This document shows, piece by piece, positions 33,148-44,257 of a DNA stretch of 64,000 nucleotides. The position numbers were made by a program, and so were the translations under genes. Origin of the DNA: Streptomyces sp. STR69 (GTDB taxonomy: Bacteria; Actinomycetota; Actinomycetes; Streptomycetales; Streptomycetaceae); the NCBI RefSeq assembly GCF_024519455.1, contig NZ_JALJRY010000040.1, forward strand, positions 1 through 64,000. Direction: 5' to 3'. The notes below the pieces were generated by a model. The model had not been told where the DNA came from and ran no database searches. It saw nothing but the letters and a program-made list of their open reading frames with translations. The first letter of the stretch is position 1. Each line of letters starts with the position of its first letter.

Positions 33148-34086
33148 ATGACTGTCTGCCTGCTCCTGCTGAGCGTCGTCGCCCTCTCGGCCGCCGTGCC
33201 GGTTCCACGCGCGCTGACCCGGGCCGTGTGGCCCGAGCGGGAACCCGTGGTCGGCCTGTGGGTGTGGCAGTGCCTGGTCGCCACGGTCCTGCTGTGCTGT
33301 CTCGGCGCCCTCGTGCTCGGCGCGGCGGCCGTCTTCCACACCGTCCGCGACCATGTCTTCGCCCCGGCTCCGCCCGCCGTCACCGCGGCCTACGACCTCT
33401 CCGCCGCCCCCGTCTGGGCCGTCGCCCTCACGCTGTCGCTGGCGTGCGGCGCGGCCTGGACGACGGCGATGCTGGCCCGCGAACTCGCCGAGGCCCGCCG
33501 TCGGCGCGGCCTGGCCCGCGCCCTGCTGCGGGAGCGCGCCCCCGACCTGCCCGCCGGGCTGCCCCCGGCGCGCGGTCCCCTCCTCGTCCTGGAGGACGAG
33601 TACCCGGACGCCTGGTGGATGCCGGGCCATCCGCCCCAGCTGGTCGTCACCACGGGCGCCCTGCACCGCCTCACCGGCCACCAGCTCGACGCGGTCCTCA
33701 CCCACGAACGCGGTCACGCCCGCGCCCACCACGACTGGCTGCTGCATCTGTCGACGGCGCTGGCCTCCGGCTTCCCGCACGTCCCCCTGTTCGCCCACTT
33801 CTGCGACCAGACCCACCGGCTGGTCGAGCTGGCCGCCGACGACACGGCGTCCCGCCGATGCGGCCACCTCACCACGGCGCTGGCACTGATCGAACTGAAC
33901 AACCACCGCGGTGTCCTCTCCTGCGCCTCCAGCCACCGCCTCCTCGGCGAACGCGTCGACCGCCTCCTGGACCCCCGCCCGAGGCTGGGCCGCCGCCGCC
34001 GCGCCCTGACAACGACCGTGGCGGCAATGATCCCCCTGCTGCCCCTCCTGATCGTGTTCGCACCGGGGCTGACTGCACTGAGCTGA
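33148..34086 (+). CDS. M56/BlaR1-like integral membrane metalloprotease
   Basis: A 312-residue protein with membrane segments at about 1-20, 38-63, 88-110 and 293-310. The zinc motif HERGH (186-190) is followed by RAHHDW, and the third ligand is probably Glu227 in VELAADD. The arrangement is that of the BlaR1/M56 family protease half; no extracellular sensor domain is attached. In actinomycetes such genes usually sit next to a BlaI-type repressor. None is seen here, although decayed sequence follows. Confidence 0.85.
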   Translation: MTVCLLLLSVVALSAAVPVPRALTRAVWPEREPVVGLWVWQCLVATVLLCCLGALVLGAAAVFHTVRDHVFAPAPPAVTAAYDLSAAPVWAVALTLSLACGAAWTTAMLARELAEARRRRGLARALLRERAPDLPAGLPPARGPLLVLEDEYPDAWWMPGHPPQLVVTTGALHRLTGHQLDAVLTHERGHARAHHDWLLHLSTALASGFPHVPLFAHFCDQTHRLVELAADDTASRRCGHLTTALALIELNNHRGVLSCASSHRLLGERVDRLLDPRPRLGRRRRALTTTVAAMIPLLPLLIVFAPGLTALS

Positions 34087-34270
34087 CAACCGTGACCCAC
34101 CGGACATGGCCTGCTGCCCCGCCCCTCGGCTGAGACCCCTAGGCCGATACCCGGGGCGGCTGCCAGCCGCCGGGCCGTCGCCCTGACGACAGTCGGCAAC
34201 AGCACCCGACCGACAGCGTCGGCGCGACCACGTCGGCTCGTCAACCGACCGCGCCCCCGCGACCCCACCT

Positions 34271-34459
34271 GTAAGCCCCGCCTCGGCCCCGGCCACTCCC
34301 GTCCAGGCCAAGACCCCGGTCGACCCGAACGCCGACGTACGCAAGGCGGCCGTCCTCGCCCTGACCCGGCACCGCACGACCGACGCCCGCGCGGCCCTCG
34401 CCACGGCGACCGCCGACTCGGACGCGGACGTCAGGGCGTACGCGACCCGCGCGCTGTAG
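34271..34459 (+). pseudogene. Remnant of a HEAT-repeat protein
   Basis: The frame ending in TAG at 34457-34459 encodes a Pro/Ala linker and two HEAT-type helices: VDPNADVRKAAVLALTRHRT and ADSDADVRAYATRAL. This is a typical C-terminal end of actinobacterial HEAT-repeat proteins. No start codon or earlier part is recognisable in the 34087-34270 stretch, so it looks like the 3' end left after a deletion. The rest of the gap shows nothing. Confidence 0.6.
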
Positions 34460-34486
34460 CGGGCGGCGGGTCGGAGGGGCCGCCCC

Positions 34487-36526
<2,040 letters not shown>

Positions 36527-36770
36527 CGCTCGTCCCCCGTACGTCGTCCCTCGACCACTGCGTCCACGATAGGGCTCCGCGCTGACAGCGTCGGAGTTAT
36601 CCACAGGCCGGTGGCGGTGACCGGGTGTGGTCAGTCGAATGGCTCCCGTCACATGGCGCGACCGTTACGGCCGGAACATGCTGCTCGGGCGGGCCGGGGG
36701 AGGTCCGCCACGCCACCGAACGGACGGCGCGCCGTGCGCGGGCGCCTCCCGAAGTCCAAGGAGCCCCACC

Positions 36771-37319
36771 ATGTTCCCTCGGCCGCTGTCCCCTCGGCCC
36801 CCGTCCTCCCGGCCCCTGCGGGGTGTCGTCAAGGCCGCCGTCGCGGTGGCGACTGCCGCGGCCTTCGCGCTGACGGCCGCCCCGGCCCACGCCGCGTCCG
36901 ACCCCGACCCGTCCGTGTGGACCACGCTGAGCAAGACGTACCAGGCCACCTCGAAGTACGGGTACGAGGCGTTCGCCGCGGGCGGCGGATACGTACGCAC
37001 CGACACCTGTGTCGCCGACCCGACCGAGGGCGGCATGGGCTACCACTACGTCAACCCGGCGAACATCGATTCACTCGATCCGGCGAAACCGGCGGCCCTG
37101 CTGTACGCGGACGGGTCCGACTTCGTCGAGGGACGCCGGCTGGTCGCCGTGGAGTGGGTGGTGAAGGACACGGGTCAGGCCGCGCCGACGCTGTTCGGGC
37201 AGACCTTCCAGAAGGGCCTGCTCCCCGGCTACTTCACCCTCCACGCCTGGATCTACAAGCCCAATCCCAAGGGCCTGTTCGCACCCTGGAACCCCGAGGT
37301 CGTCTGCCCGAAAGCCTGA
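36771..37319 (+). CDS. Secreted protein of unknown function, 182 aa
   Basis: A basic Pro-rich start is followed by a signal peptide (VVKAAVAVATAAAFALTAAPAHA, cut near residue 45). The mature domain contains TSKYGYEAFAAGGGYVRTDTCVADPTEGGMGYHYVNP, and ends in FTLHAWIYKPNPKGLFAPWNPEV. Similar exported proteins are common in actinomycetes, with no known activity. AAGGAG lies 6-7 bases before the ATG. It ends at a strong hairpin shared with the convergent nuo operon. Confidence 0.8.
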   Translation: MFPRPLSPRPPSSRPLRGVVKAAVAVATAAAFALTAAPAHAASDPDPSVWTTLSKTYQATSKYGYEAFAAGGGYVRTDTCVADPTEGGMGYHYVNPANIDSLDPAKPAALLYADGSDFVEGRRLVAVEWVVKDTGQAAPTLFGQTFQKGLLPGYFTLHAWIYKPNPKGLFAPWNPEVVCPKA

Positions 37320-37330
37320 CCGCACACGCA

Positions 37331-37369
37331 CGAAGGCCCCGGCCCCCGCGAAGGGAACCGGGGCCTTCG
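37331..37369. terminator. Bidirectional hairpin between the secreted gene and nuoN
   Basis: CGAAGGCCCCGG (37331-37342) is perfectly complementary to CCGGGGCCTTCG (37358-37369) around a 15-base loop. It lies 12 bases after the secreted-protein stop and 9 bases after the nuoN stop read from the other side, so it should terminate both. Confidence 0.8.
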
Positions 37370-37377
37370 GCCTGTAC

Positions 37378-39033
37378 TCAGCGGGCGAAGACCCCCGCCT
37401 GGTTCGCCAGGTCCAGGAAGTACTGCGGGGCCACACCGAGGACGAGCGTGACCGCCACGCCGATCCCGATCGTCGCCATGGTCAGCGGGGACGGGACCGC
37501 GACGGTCGGGCCGTCGGGCCTCGGCTCGCTGAAGAACATGAGCACGATCACGCGGATGTAGAAGAACGCAGCGATGGCGGAGGAAAGCACACCGACCACG
37601 ACCAGCGGGGCCGCGCCGCCGGCCGCCGCCGCCTTGAACACGGCGAACTTCCCGGCGAAACCGGCCGTCAGCGGAATGCCCGCGAAGGACAGCAGGAACA
37701 CCGCGAAGACGGCCGCGACCAGCGGCGACCTGCGTCCGAGCCCGGCCCACTTGGACAGGTGGGTCGCCTCACCGCCGGCGTCCCGTACGAGGGTGACGAC
37801 CGCGAAGGCGCCGATCGTCACGAACGAGTACGCGCCCAGGTAGAAGAGGACCGACGAGACGCCGTCCCTGGTGGTCGCGATGACACCCGCGAGGATGAAG
37901 CCCGCGTGGGCGATCGACGAGTACGCCAGGAGTCGCTTGATGTCGGTCTGGGTGATCGCGACGATCGCGCCGCCCAGCATCGTGATGATCGCGACGCCCC
38001 ACATGACGGGCCGCCAGTCCCAGCGCAGGCCCGGCAGCACGACGTAGAGGAGCCGGAGCAGCGCTCCGAAGGCGGCCACCTTGGTCGCGGCGGCCATGAA
38101 GCCGGTGACCGGGGTCGGCGCGCCCTGGTAGACGTCGGGCGTCCACATGTGGAACGGCACCGCGCCCACCTTGAACAGCAGCCCCATGACGATCATGGCG
38201 CCACCGATGAGCAGCAGCGCGTCGTTGCCCATGGTGTCCGCGAGGGCGGGGTTGATGTTGGTGATGGAGCCGTCGACGACCTGCGCGATCGTGGCGTACG
38301 ACATCGAGCCCGCGTAGCCGTAGAGCAGCGCGATGCCGAACAGGGTGAACGCGGAGGCGAAGGCGCCGAGGAGGAAGTACTTGACCGCGGCCTCCTGCGA
38401 CAGGAGCCGCTTGCGGCGGGCCAGGGCGCACAGGAGGTAGAGCGGGAGGGAGAAGACTTCCAGGGCCACGAACAGGGTCAACAGGTCGTTGGCGGACGGG
38501 AAGACCAGCATGCCGGAGACCGCGAAGAGCAGGAGCGGGAACACCTCCGTGGTGGTGAACCCGGCCTTGACGGCGGCCTTCTCGCTGTCGCTGCCGGGCA
38601 CGGACGCGCCCTGCGCGGCGAAGGAGTCGACGCGGTTGCCGTGCGCCTCGGGGTCGAGGCGCCGCTCGGCGAAGGTGAACAGGCCGACAAGGCCGGAGAG
38701 CAGGATCACGCCCTGGAGGAACAGGGAGGGTCCGTCGACCGCGATCGCGCCCATCGCCGCGATGTGTGCCTTGGTGGTGCCGTACCCGTCCGCCGCGAGT
38801 GCCACGACCGCCGCGAAGGCGGCGCAGAGCGCCACGACGGACACGAACACCTGGGCGTAGTAACGGGACTTGCGCGGGACGAACGCCTCGACCAGTACCC
38901 CGATGAGCGCCGCGCCGAGGATGATCAAGGTGGGCGACAATTGCCCGTACTCGATCTTCGGCGTGGGGATCTTCGAGATCGGGTCCGCGGCTGCCGCCGT
39001 TGTCCACAGGCTGTGGACGGCTGTTGCGCTCAC
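37378..39033 (-). CDS. nuoN: NADH-quinone oxidoreductase subunit N
   Basis: A 551-residue antiporter-like membrane subunit of complex I with about fourteen helices. Family landmarks are the broken-helix region around LLALFVALEVFSLPLYLLCAL, with a charged Glu, and KVGAVPFHMWTPDVYQGAPTPVTGFMAAATKVAAFG with conserved Lys. AYSSIAHAGFILAG also matches. It is one of three proton-pumping modules with NuoL and NuoM and the last gene of the operon. GTG start overlaps nuoM's stop by four bases. Confidence 0.96.
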   Translation of the reverse strand: MSATAVHSLWTTAAAADPISKIPTPKIEYGQLSPTLIILGAALIGVLVEAFVPRKSRYYAQVFVSVVALCAAFAAVVALAADGYGTTKAHIAAMGAIAVDGPSLFLQGVILLSGLVGLFTFAERRLDPEAHGNRVDSFAAQGASVPGSDSEKAAVKAGFTTTEVFPLLLFAVSGMLVFPSANDLLTLFVALEVFSLPLYLLCALARRKRLLSQEAAVKYFLLGAFASAFTLFGIALLYGYAGSMSYATIAQVVDGSITNINPALADTMGNDALLLIGGAMIVMGLLFKVGAVPFHMWTPDVYQGAPTPVTGFMAAATKVAAFGALLRLLYVVLPGLRWDWRPVMWGVAIITMLGGAIVAITQTDIKRLLAYSSIAHAGFILAGVIATTRDGVSSVLFYLGAYSFVTIGAFAVVTLVRDAGGEATHLSKWAGLGRRSPLVAAVFAVFLLSFAGIPLTAGFAGKFAVFKAAAAGGAAPLVVVGVLSSAIAAFFYIRVIVLMFFSEPRPDGPTVAVPSPLTMATIGIGVAVTLVLGVAPQYFLDLANQAGVFAR

Positions 39034-40601
39034 TTGGCCGCCTCCACCGAGGGCTTGGGATCCTTCTTGTGTACGTCGGACAGGGTCTGCTTGACCGACG
39101 GGTTCACGATGTCCGTGATCGGCTTCGGGTAGACGCCCAGGAAGATCAGCAGCACGATCAGCGGGGCGACGACCAGGAGTTCACGCGGTCGCAGGTCCGG
39201 CATCGTGGCGACCTCGGGCTTCACCGGGCCGGTCATCGTCCGCTGGTAGAGGACGAGGGTGTACAGCGCGGCCAGGACGATCCCGAAGGTCGCGATGATC
39301 CCGATCGCCGGGTAGCGCGTGAACGTGCCGACCAGGACCAGGAACTCGCTCACGAAGGGCGCAAGTCCCGGCAGCGACAGGGTCGCCAGGCTGCCGATCA
39401 GGAAGGTGCCGGCGAGCACCGGGGCCACTTTCTGCACCCCTCCGTAGTCGGCGATCAGACGCGAGCCGCGCCGCGAGATCAGGAATCCGGCGACCAGCAT
39501 CAACGCTGCCGTGGAAATACCGTGGTTGACCATGTAGAGCGTCGCGCCGGACTGGCCCTGGCTGGTCATCGCGAAGATGCCCAGGACGATGAACCCGAAG
39601 TGCGAGATCGACGCGTACGCCACCAGCCGCTTGATGTCCCGCTGTCCGACCGCGAGAAGCGCCCCGTAGATGATGCTGATCAGGGCGAGGACGAGAATGA
39701 CGGGCGTCGCCCACTTGCTGGCCTCGGGGAAGAGCTGGAGGCAGAAGCGGAGCATCGCGAAGGTGCCCACCTTGTCGACGACCGCCGTGATGAGCACGGC
39801 GACCGGCGCGGTGGACTCCTGCATGGCGTTGGGCAGCCAGGTGTGCAGCGGCCACAGCGGTGCCTTCACCGCGAAGGCGAAGAAGAAGCCCAGGAACAGC
39901 CAGCGTTCGGTGTTGGTCGCCATGTGCAGCGTGCCGTTGGCCCGTGCCTGCGCGATCTCCGCGAGCGAGAAGTTCCCGGCCACTACGTAGAGGCCGATCA
40001 CGGCCGCCAGCATGATGAGCCCGCCGACCAGGTTGTAGAGCAGGAACTTCACGGCGGCGTACGACCGTTGGGTGGCCGCCGCCTCGTCGCCGTGCTCGTG
40101 GGCCCGGTCCCCGAAGCCGCCGATGAGGAAGTACATCGGGATCAGCATGGCTTCGAAGAAGATGTAGAAGAGGAAGACGTCGGTGGCCTCGAAGGAGATG
40201 ATCACCATCGCCTCCACCGCAAGGATGAGGGCGAAGAAGCCCTGAGTGGGCCGCCAGCGCTTGCTGCCGGTCTCCAGGGGGTCGGCGTCGTGCCAGCCGG
40301 CCAGGATCACGAACGGGATCAGCAGGGCGGTGAGCGCGATCAGCGCGACCGCGATGCCGTCCACACCCAGTTCGTAGCGGACCCCGAAGTCGGCGATCCA
40401 GGCGTGGGACTCGGTGAGTTGGTAGCGGTCGCCGCCCGGGTCGAAGCGCACCAGGACGACGATGCCCAGCACGAGCGTCGCCAGGGAGACGAACAGCGCC
40501 AGCCATTTCGCGGCGGTGCGCCGGGCGGCCGGGACGGCGGCCGTGGCCACCGCCCCGAGGGCCGGCAGCGCCGCCGTCGCTGTCAGGAGGGGAAAGGACA
40601 T
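39030..40601 (-). CDS. nuoM: NADH-quinone oxidoreductase subunit M
   Basis: A 523-residue antiporter-like subunit. LYIFFEAMLIPMYFLIGGFG carries the conserved Glu, and AVKAPLWPLHTWLPNAMQESTAPVAVLI the conserved Lys/Leu stretch. LVAYASISHFGFIVLGI is also typical of the family. About fourteen helices make it a proton channel next to NuoL. ATG start lies 5 bp downstream of nuoL's stop; its own stop overlaps nuoN. Confidence 0.96.
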   Translation of the reverse strand: MSFPLLTATAALPALGAVATAAVPAARRTAAKWLALFVSLATLVLGIVVLVRFDPGGDRYQLTESHAWIADFGVRYELGVDGIAVALIALTALLIPFVILAGWHDADPLETGSKRWRPTQGFFALILAVEAMVIISFEATDVFLFYIFFEAMLIPMYFLIGGFGDRAHEHGDEAAATQRSYAAVKFLLYNLVGGLIMLAAVIGLYVVAGNFSLAEIAQARANGTLHMATNTERWLFLGFFFAFAVKAPLWPLHTWLPNAMQESTAPVAVLITAVVDKVGTFAMLRFCLQLFPEASKWATPVILVLALISIIYGALLAVGQRDIKRLVAYASISHFGFIVLGIFAMTSQGQSGATLYMVNHGISTAALMLVAGFLISRRGSRLIADYGGVQKVAPVLAGTFLIGSLATLSLPGLAPFVSEFLVLVGTFTRYPAIGIIATFGIVLAALYTLVLYQRTMTGPVKPEVATMPDLRPRELLVVAPLIVLLIFLGVYPKPITDIVNPSVKQTLSDVHKKDPKPSVEAAK

Positions 40602-40606
40602 CGGTA

Positions 40607-42502
40607 TCAGACCGCCCTCATCAGCAGGGTCGCGGCGACGAGGATGGCCGCACCGCCGAACATCGAGACCGCGTACGACCGCGCGTAGCCGTTCTGCAGC
40701 TTGCGCAGCCTTCCGGAGAGGCCGCCCATCGAGGCCGCCGTGCCGTTGACGACGCCGTCGACCAGGGTGTGGTCGACGTAGACCAGGGAGCGGGTGAGGT
40801 GCTCGCCGCCGCGCACCAGGACGACGTGGTTGAAGTCATCCTGGAGGAGGTCGCGGCGGGCGGCCCGGGTGAGCAGCGAGCCGCGCGGGGCGACGGCCGG
40901 GACCGGACGGCGCCCGTACTGCGCCCAGGCGATCCCGACGCCGATGACGAGTACGACCATGGTGGCCAGGGTGACCGTCAGGGCGCTGACCGGGGAGTTG
41001 CCCTCCTCGTGGCCGGTGATGGGCTCCAGCCAGTGCAGGAAGCGGTCGCCGATGCCGAAGATGCCGCCGGCGAAGACCGATCCGAAGGCCAGCACGATCA
41101 TCGGGATCGTCATCGTCCTCGGGGACTCGTGCGGGTGCGGCTCGTTGCCGTTCTCGTCGGGCTGCCAGCGCTTCTCTCCGAAGAAGGTCATCAGCATCAC
41201 GCGCGTCATGTAGAACGCCGTGATGGCCGCGCCCAGCAGGGCCGCACCGCCGAGGATCCAGCCCTCGGCGCCGCCCTTCGCGAAGGCCGCCTCGATGATC
41301 TTGTCCTTGGAGAAGAAGCCGGACAGGCCCGGGAAGCCGATGATGGCGAGGTAGCCGAGGCCGAAGGTGATGAAGGTGACCGGCATGTACTTCCTGAGGC
41401 CGCCGTACTTCCTCATGTCGACCTCGTCGTTCATGCCGTGCATGACCGAACCGGCGCCGAGGAAGAGCCCGGCCTTGAAGAAGCCGTGCGTCACCAGGTG
41501 CATGATCGCGAAGACGTAGCCGATGGGGCCGAGTCCGGCGGCGAGCACCATGTAGCCGATCTGCGACATGGTCGAGCCAGCGAGGGCCTTCTTGATGTCG
41601 TCCTTCGCGCAACCGACGATCGCACCGAAGAGGAGCGTGACGGCGCCGACGACGGTGACGACGAGTTGGGCGTCGGGCGCCGCGTTGAAGATCGCTCCGG
41701 AGCGGACGATCAGGTACACGCCGGCGGTCACCATGGTCGCCGCGTGGATGAGGGCGGAGACCGGGGTCGGGCCCTCCATCGCGTCGCCGAGCCAGGACTG
41801 CAGCGGCACCTGGGCGGACTTGCCGCAGGCGGCGAGGAGCAGCATCAGGGCGATGCCGGTGAGCTTGCCCTCGGAGGCGTCACCGACGTGACTGAGGACC
41901 GGCCCGAAGGCGAAGGTCCCGAACGTCGTGAACATCAGCATGATGGCGATCGACAGGCCCATGTCGCCGACCCGGTTGACCAGGAAGGCCTTCTTCGCGG
42001 CGGTCGCCGCGCTGGGCTTGTGCTGCCAGAAGCCGATCAGCAGGTAGGAGGCGAGACCGACGCCTTCCCAACCGACGTACAGAAGCAGGTAGTTGTCGGC
42101 GAGGACGAGGATCAGCATCGCCGCGAGGAACAGGTTCAGATAGCCGAAGAAGCGGCGGCGGCGCTCGTCGTGCTCCATGTACCCGACCGAGTACAGATGG
42201 ATGAGCGAGCCGACACCGGTGATCAGCAGGACGAAGGTCATCGACAGCTGGTCGAGGCGGAAGGTGACGTCCGCCTGGAAGCCCTCGACGGGGACCCAGG
42301 TCCACAGGTGCTGCATGAGCGTCCGGTGCTCGGCGTTCTTCCCCAGCAGGTCGGTGAAGAGGACGACACCGATCACGAAGGAGGCGGACGACAGGAGCGT
42401 GCCGATCCAGTGGCCGACGGCGTCGAGCCGCCGGCCGCCGCACAACAGTACGACCGCTCCGAGCAGAGGCGCCGCTACCAGCAGCGCAATCAGGTTCTCC
42501 AC
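40607..42502 (-). CDS. nuoL: NADH-quinone oxidoreductase subunit L
   Basis: A 631-residue subunit, the largest antiporter-like one, with the lateral helix at its C-terminus. Typical features are VGWEGVGLASYLLIGFW, the proton-path helix around GKSAQVPLQSWLGDAMEGPTPVSALIHAATMV, and STMSQIGYMVLAAGLG. The C-terminal amphipathic/lateral region continues to about residue 600. GTG start, 14 bases after nuoK's stop codon. Confidence 0.96.
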   Translation of the reverse strand: MENLIALLVAAPLLGAVVLLCGGRRLDAVGHWIGTLLSSASFVIGVVLFTDLLGKNAEHRTLMQHLWTWVPVEGFQADVTFRLDQLSMTFVLLITGVGSLIHLYSVGYMEHDERRRRFFGYLNLFLAAMLILVLADNYLLLYVGWEGVGLASYLLIGFWQHKPSAATAAKKAFLVNRVGDMGLSIAIMLMFTTFGTFAFGPVLSHVGDASEGKLTGIALMLLLAACGKSAQVPLQSWLGDAMEGPTPVSALIHAATMVTAGVYLIVRSGAIFNAAPDAQLVVTVVGAVTLLFGAIVGCAKDDIKKALAGSTMSQIGYMVLAAGLGPIGYVFAIMHLVTHGFFKAGLFLGAGSVMHGMNDEVDMRKYGGLRKYMPVTFITFGLGYLAIIGFPGLSGFFSKDKIIEAAFAKGGAEGWILGGAALLGAAITAFYMTRVMLMTFFGEKRWQPDENGNEPHPHESPRTMTIPMIVLAFGSVFAGGIFGIGDRFLHWLEPITGHEEGNSPVSALTVTLATMVVLVIGVGIAWAQYGRRPVPAVAPRGSLLTRAARRDLLQDDFNHVVLVRGGEHLTRSLVYVDHTLVDGVVNGTAASMGGLSGRLRKLQNGYARSYAVSMFGGAAILVAATLLMRAV

Positions 42503-42516
42503 GATTCAGCGACCCC

Positions 42517-42816
42517 TCAGAGCTTCATCAGGCTGGCGTCGTCGACCGAGGCCGAGTGGCGGGAACGGAACAGCGACACGATGATCGCGAGCCCGACCAC
42601 GACCTCCGCGGCGGCGACGACCATCGTGAAGAAGGCGATGACCTGACCGTCGAGATTGCCGTGCATCCGGGAGAAGGTGACGAACGCGAGATTGCAGGCG
42701 TTGAGCATCAGCTCGACGCACATGAAGACGACGATCGCGTTCCGCCTGATCAGTACGCCGGTGGCGCCGATCGTGAACAACAGGGCGGAGAGATAGAGGT
42801 AGTTGACGGGGTTCAC
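42517..42816 (-). CDS. nuoK: NADH-quinone oxidoreductase subunit K
   Basis: A 99-residue, three-helix membrane subunit. LYLSALLFTIGATGVLIRRNAIVVFMCVELMLNACNLAFVTF contains the conserved Glu in the second helix (ELMLNACNL) that lies on the proton path. GTG start overlaps nuoJ's stop by four bases. Confidence 0.95.
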   Translation of the reverse strand: MNPVNYLYLSALLFTIGATGVLIRRNAIVVFMCVELMLNACNLAFVTFSRMHGNLDGQVIAFFTMVVAAAEVVVGLAIIVSLFRSRHSASVDDASLMKL

Positions 42817-43658
42817 TTCGACGCCTCCTCGGTCCGCTTGAGGTTCGCCGGCGCGATCTCGGTGCGCTCAAGGCGCTCCTCGGCGCGCTGTTCCAGGGCC
42901 CGCAGGTCGTTCAGCGCCTCGCTGGACACGTCACGGATCTGGCCGCGGTCACGGAGCGTCTTGCTGACCGTGAGCTCGGACGGGGTGCCGTCGGGCAGCA
43001 GGCCCTGGACGTCCACCGCGTTGTGCCGGGCGTAGACGCCGGGGGCCGGGAGCGGCGGGACGTGCTTGCCCTCGCGGACGCGCTGTTCGGACAGCTCGCG
43101 CTGGGTCTTGGGCCGCTCGGTGCGCTCGCGGTGCGTGAGAACCATGGCGCCGACGGCGGCCGTGATCAGCAGGGCGCCGGTGATTTCGAAGGCGAAGACG
43201 TACTTGGTGAAGATGAGGGCGGCCAGGCCCTGCACGTTGCCGTTCGCGTTGGCCGTGCTCAGGCCGTCGAACTGGTTGAGCGAGGCGTTGCCGATACCCG
43301 CGAAGAGCAGGATGCCGAAGCCGAGCCCACAGAGAAGGGCCAGCCAGCGCTGGCCCTTGATGGTCTCCGTCAGGGAGTCGGCGGCCGTGACGCCGACCAG
43401 CATCACCACGAAGAGGAACAGCATCATGATCGCGCCGGTGTAGACGACGATCTGCACGACGCCCAGGAAGTAGGCGCCGTTGGCGAGGTAGAACACCGCC
43501 AGGATGATCATGGTCCCGGCGAGGGAGAGGGCGCTGTGCACGGCCCTCTTCATGAGGATGGTGGACAGGGCGCCGATCACCGCGACCGTGCCGAGGACCC
43601 AGAACTGGAAGGCCTCGCCGGTGGAGGTGGAGTAGGCGGCGGCGAGCTGCGGACTCAT
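42813..43658 (-). CDS. nuoJ: NADH-quinone oxidoreductase subunit J
   Basis: A 281-residue membrane subunit. Five helices in the first 170 residues include GTMIILAVFYLANGAYFLGVVQIVVYTGAIMMLFLFVVML, the conserved third helix. A roughly 110-residue charged cytoplasmic tail (HRERTERPKTQRELSEQRVREG onward) is typical of actinobacterial NuoJ and absent from E. coli. ATG at 43658 overlaps nuoI's stop (ATGA). Confidence 0.95.
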   Translation of the reverse strand: MSPQLAAAYSTSTGEAFQFWVLGTVAVIGALSTILMKRAVHSALSLAGTMIILAVFYLANGAYFLGVVQIVVYTGAIMMLFLFVVMLVGVTAADSLTETIKGQRWLALLCGLGFGILLFAGIGNASLNQFDGLSTANANGNVQGLAALIFTKYVFAFEITGALLITAAVGAMVLTHRERTERPKTQRELSEQRVREGKHVPPLPAPGVYARHNAVDVQGLLPDGTPSELTVSKTLRDRGQIRDVSSEALNDLRALEQRAEERLERTEIAPANLKRTEEASK

Positions 43659-44257
43659 GCTCCCACCCCCTCTTCCTTGGGCTTCTCGCCCTTGGAGACG
43701 GCTACTTGGGGCACCGTGCCGGGTGCGGCCTCCGTCACCAGGCCCCGGTAGTAGTCCTGTTCGTCCATCCCCGGGTAGATGGCGTGCGGGCTGTCGACCA
43801 TGGTGTCGTCGAGGCCGGCCAGCAGCTGTTCCTTGGTGTAGATGAGGTTGGCGCGGCTGCTGTCGGCCAGTTCGAACTCGTTGGTCATCGTCAACGCGCG
43901 CGTGGGGCACGCCTCGATGCACAGGCCGCACAGGATGCAGCGGGCGTAGTTGATCTGGTAGACGCGGCCGTACCGCTCGCCCGGCGAGTAGCGCTCCTCG
44001 TCGGTGTTGTCGGCGCCCTCCACATAGATGGCGTCGGCGGGGCAGGCCCAGGCGCACAGCTCGCAGCCGACGCACTTCTCCAGGCCGTCCGGATGGCGGT
44101 TGAGCTGGTGCCGTCCGTGGAACCGGGGGGCTGTGGTCTTCTGCTGCTCCGGGTACTGCTCGGTCAGCCGCTTCTTGAACATGGCCTTGAAGGTCACGCC
44201 GAAGCCGGCCACGGGGTTCTGGAAACCGGGTGTGGTCTCCTTGGGCTCCTCAGCCAT
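43655..44257 (-). CDS. nuoI: NADH-quinone oxidoreductase subunit I
   Basis: A 200-residue peripheral subunit carrying the N6a and N6b [4Fe-4S] clusters: CVGCELCAWACP and CILCGLCIEACP. A FKAMFKKRLTEQYP amphipathic N-terminal segment seats it on the membrane. The Gly/Pro-rich C-terminal tail is typical of Streptomyces. ATG at 44257 has AAAGGAGG six bases upstream, and the start lies 8 bases inside the nuoH end. Confidence 0.96.
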   Translation of the reverse strand: MAEEPKETTPGFQNPVAGFGVTFKAMFKKRLTEQYPEQQKTTAPRFHGRHQLNRHPDGLEKCVGCELCAWACPADAIYVEGADNTDEERYSPGERYGRVYQINYARCILCGLCIEACPTRALTMTNEFELADSSRANLIYTKEQLLAGLDDTMVDSPHAIYPGMDEQDYYRGLVTEAAPGTVPQVAVSKGEKPKEEGVGA

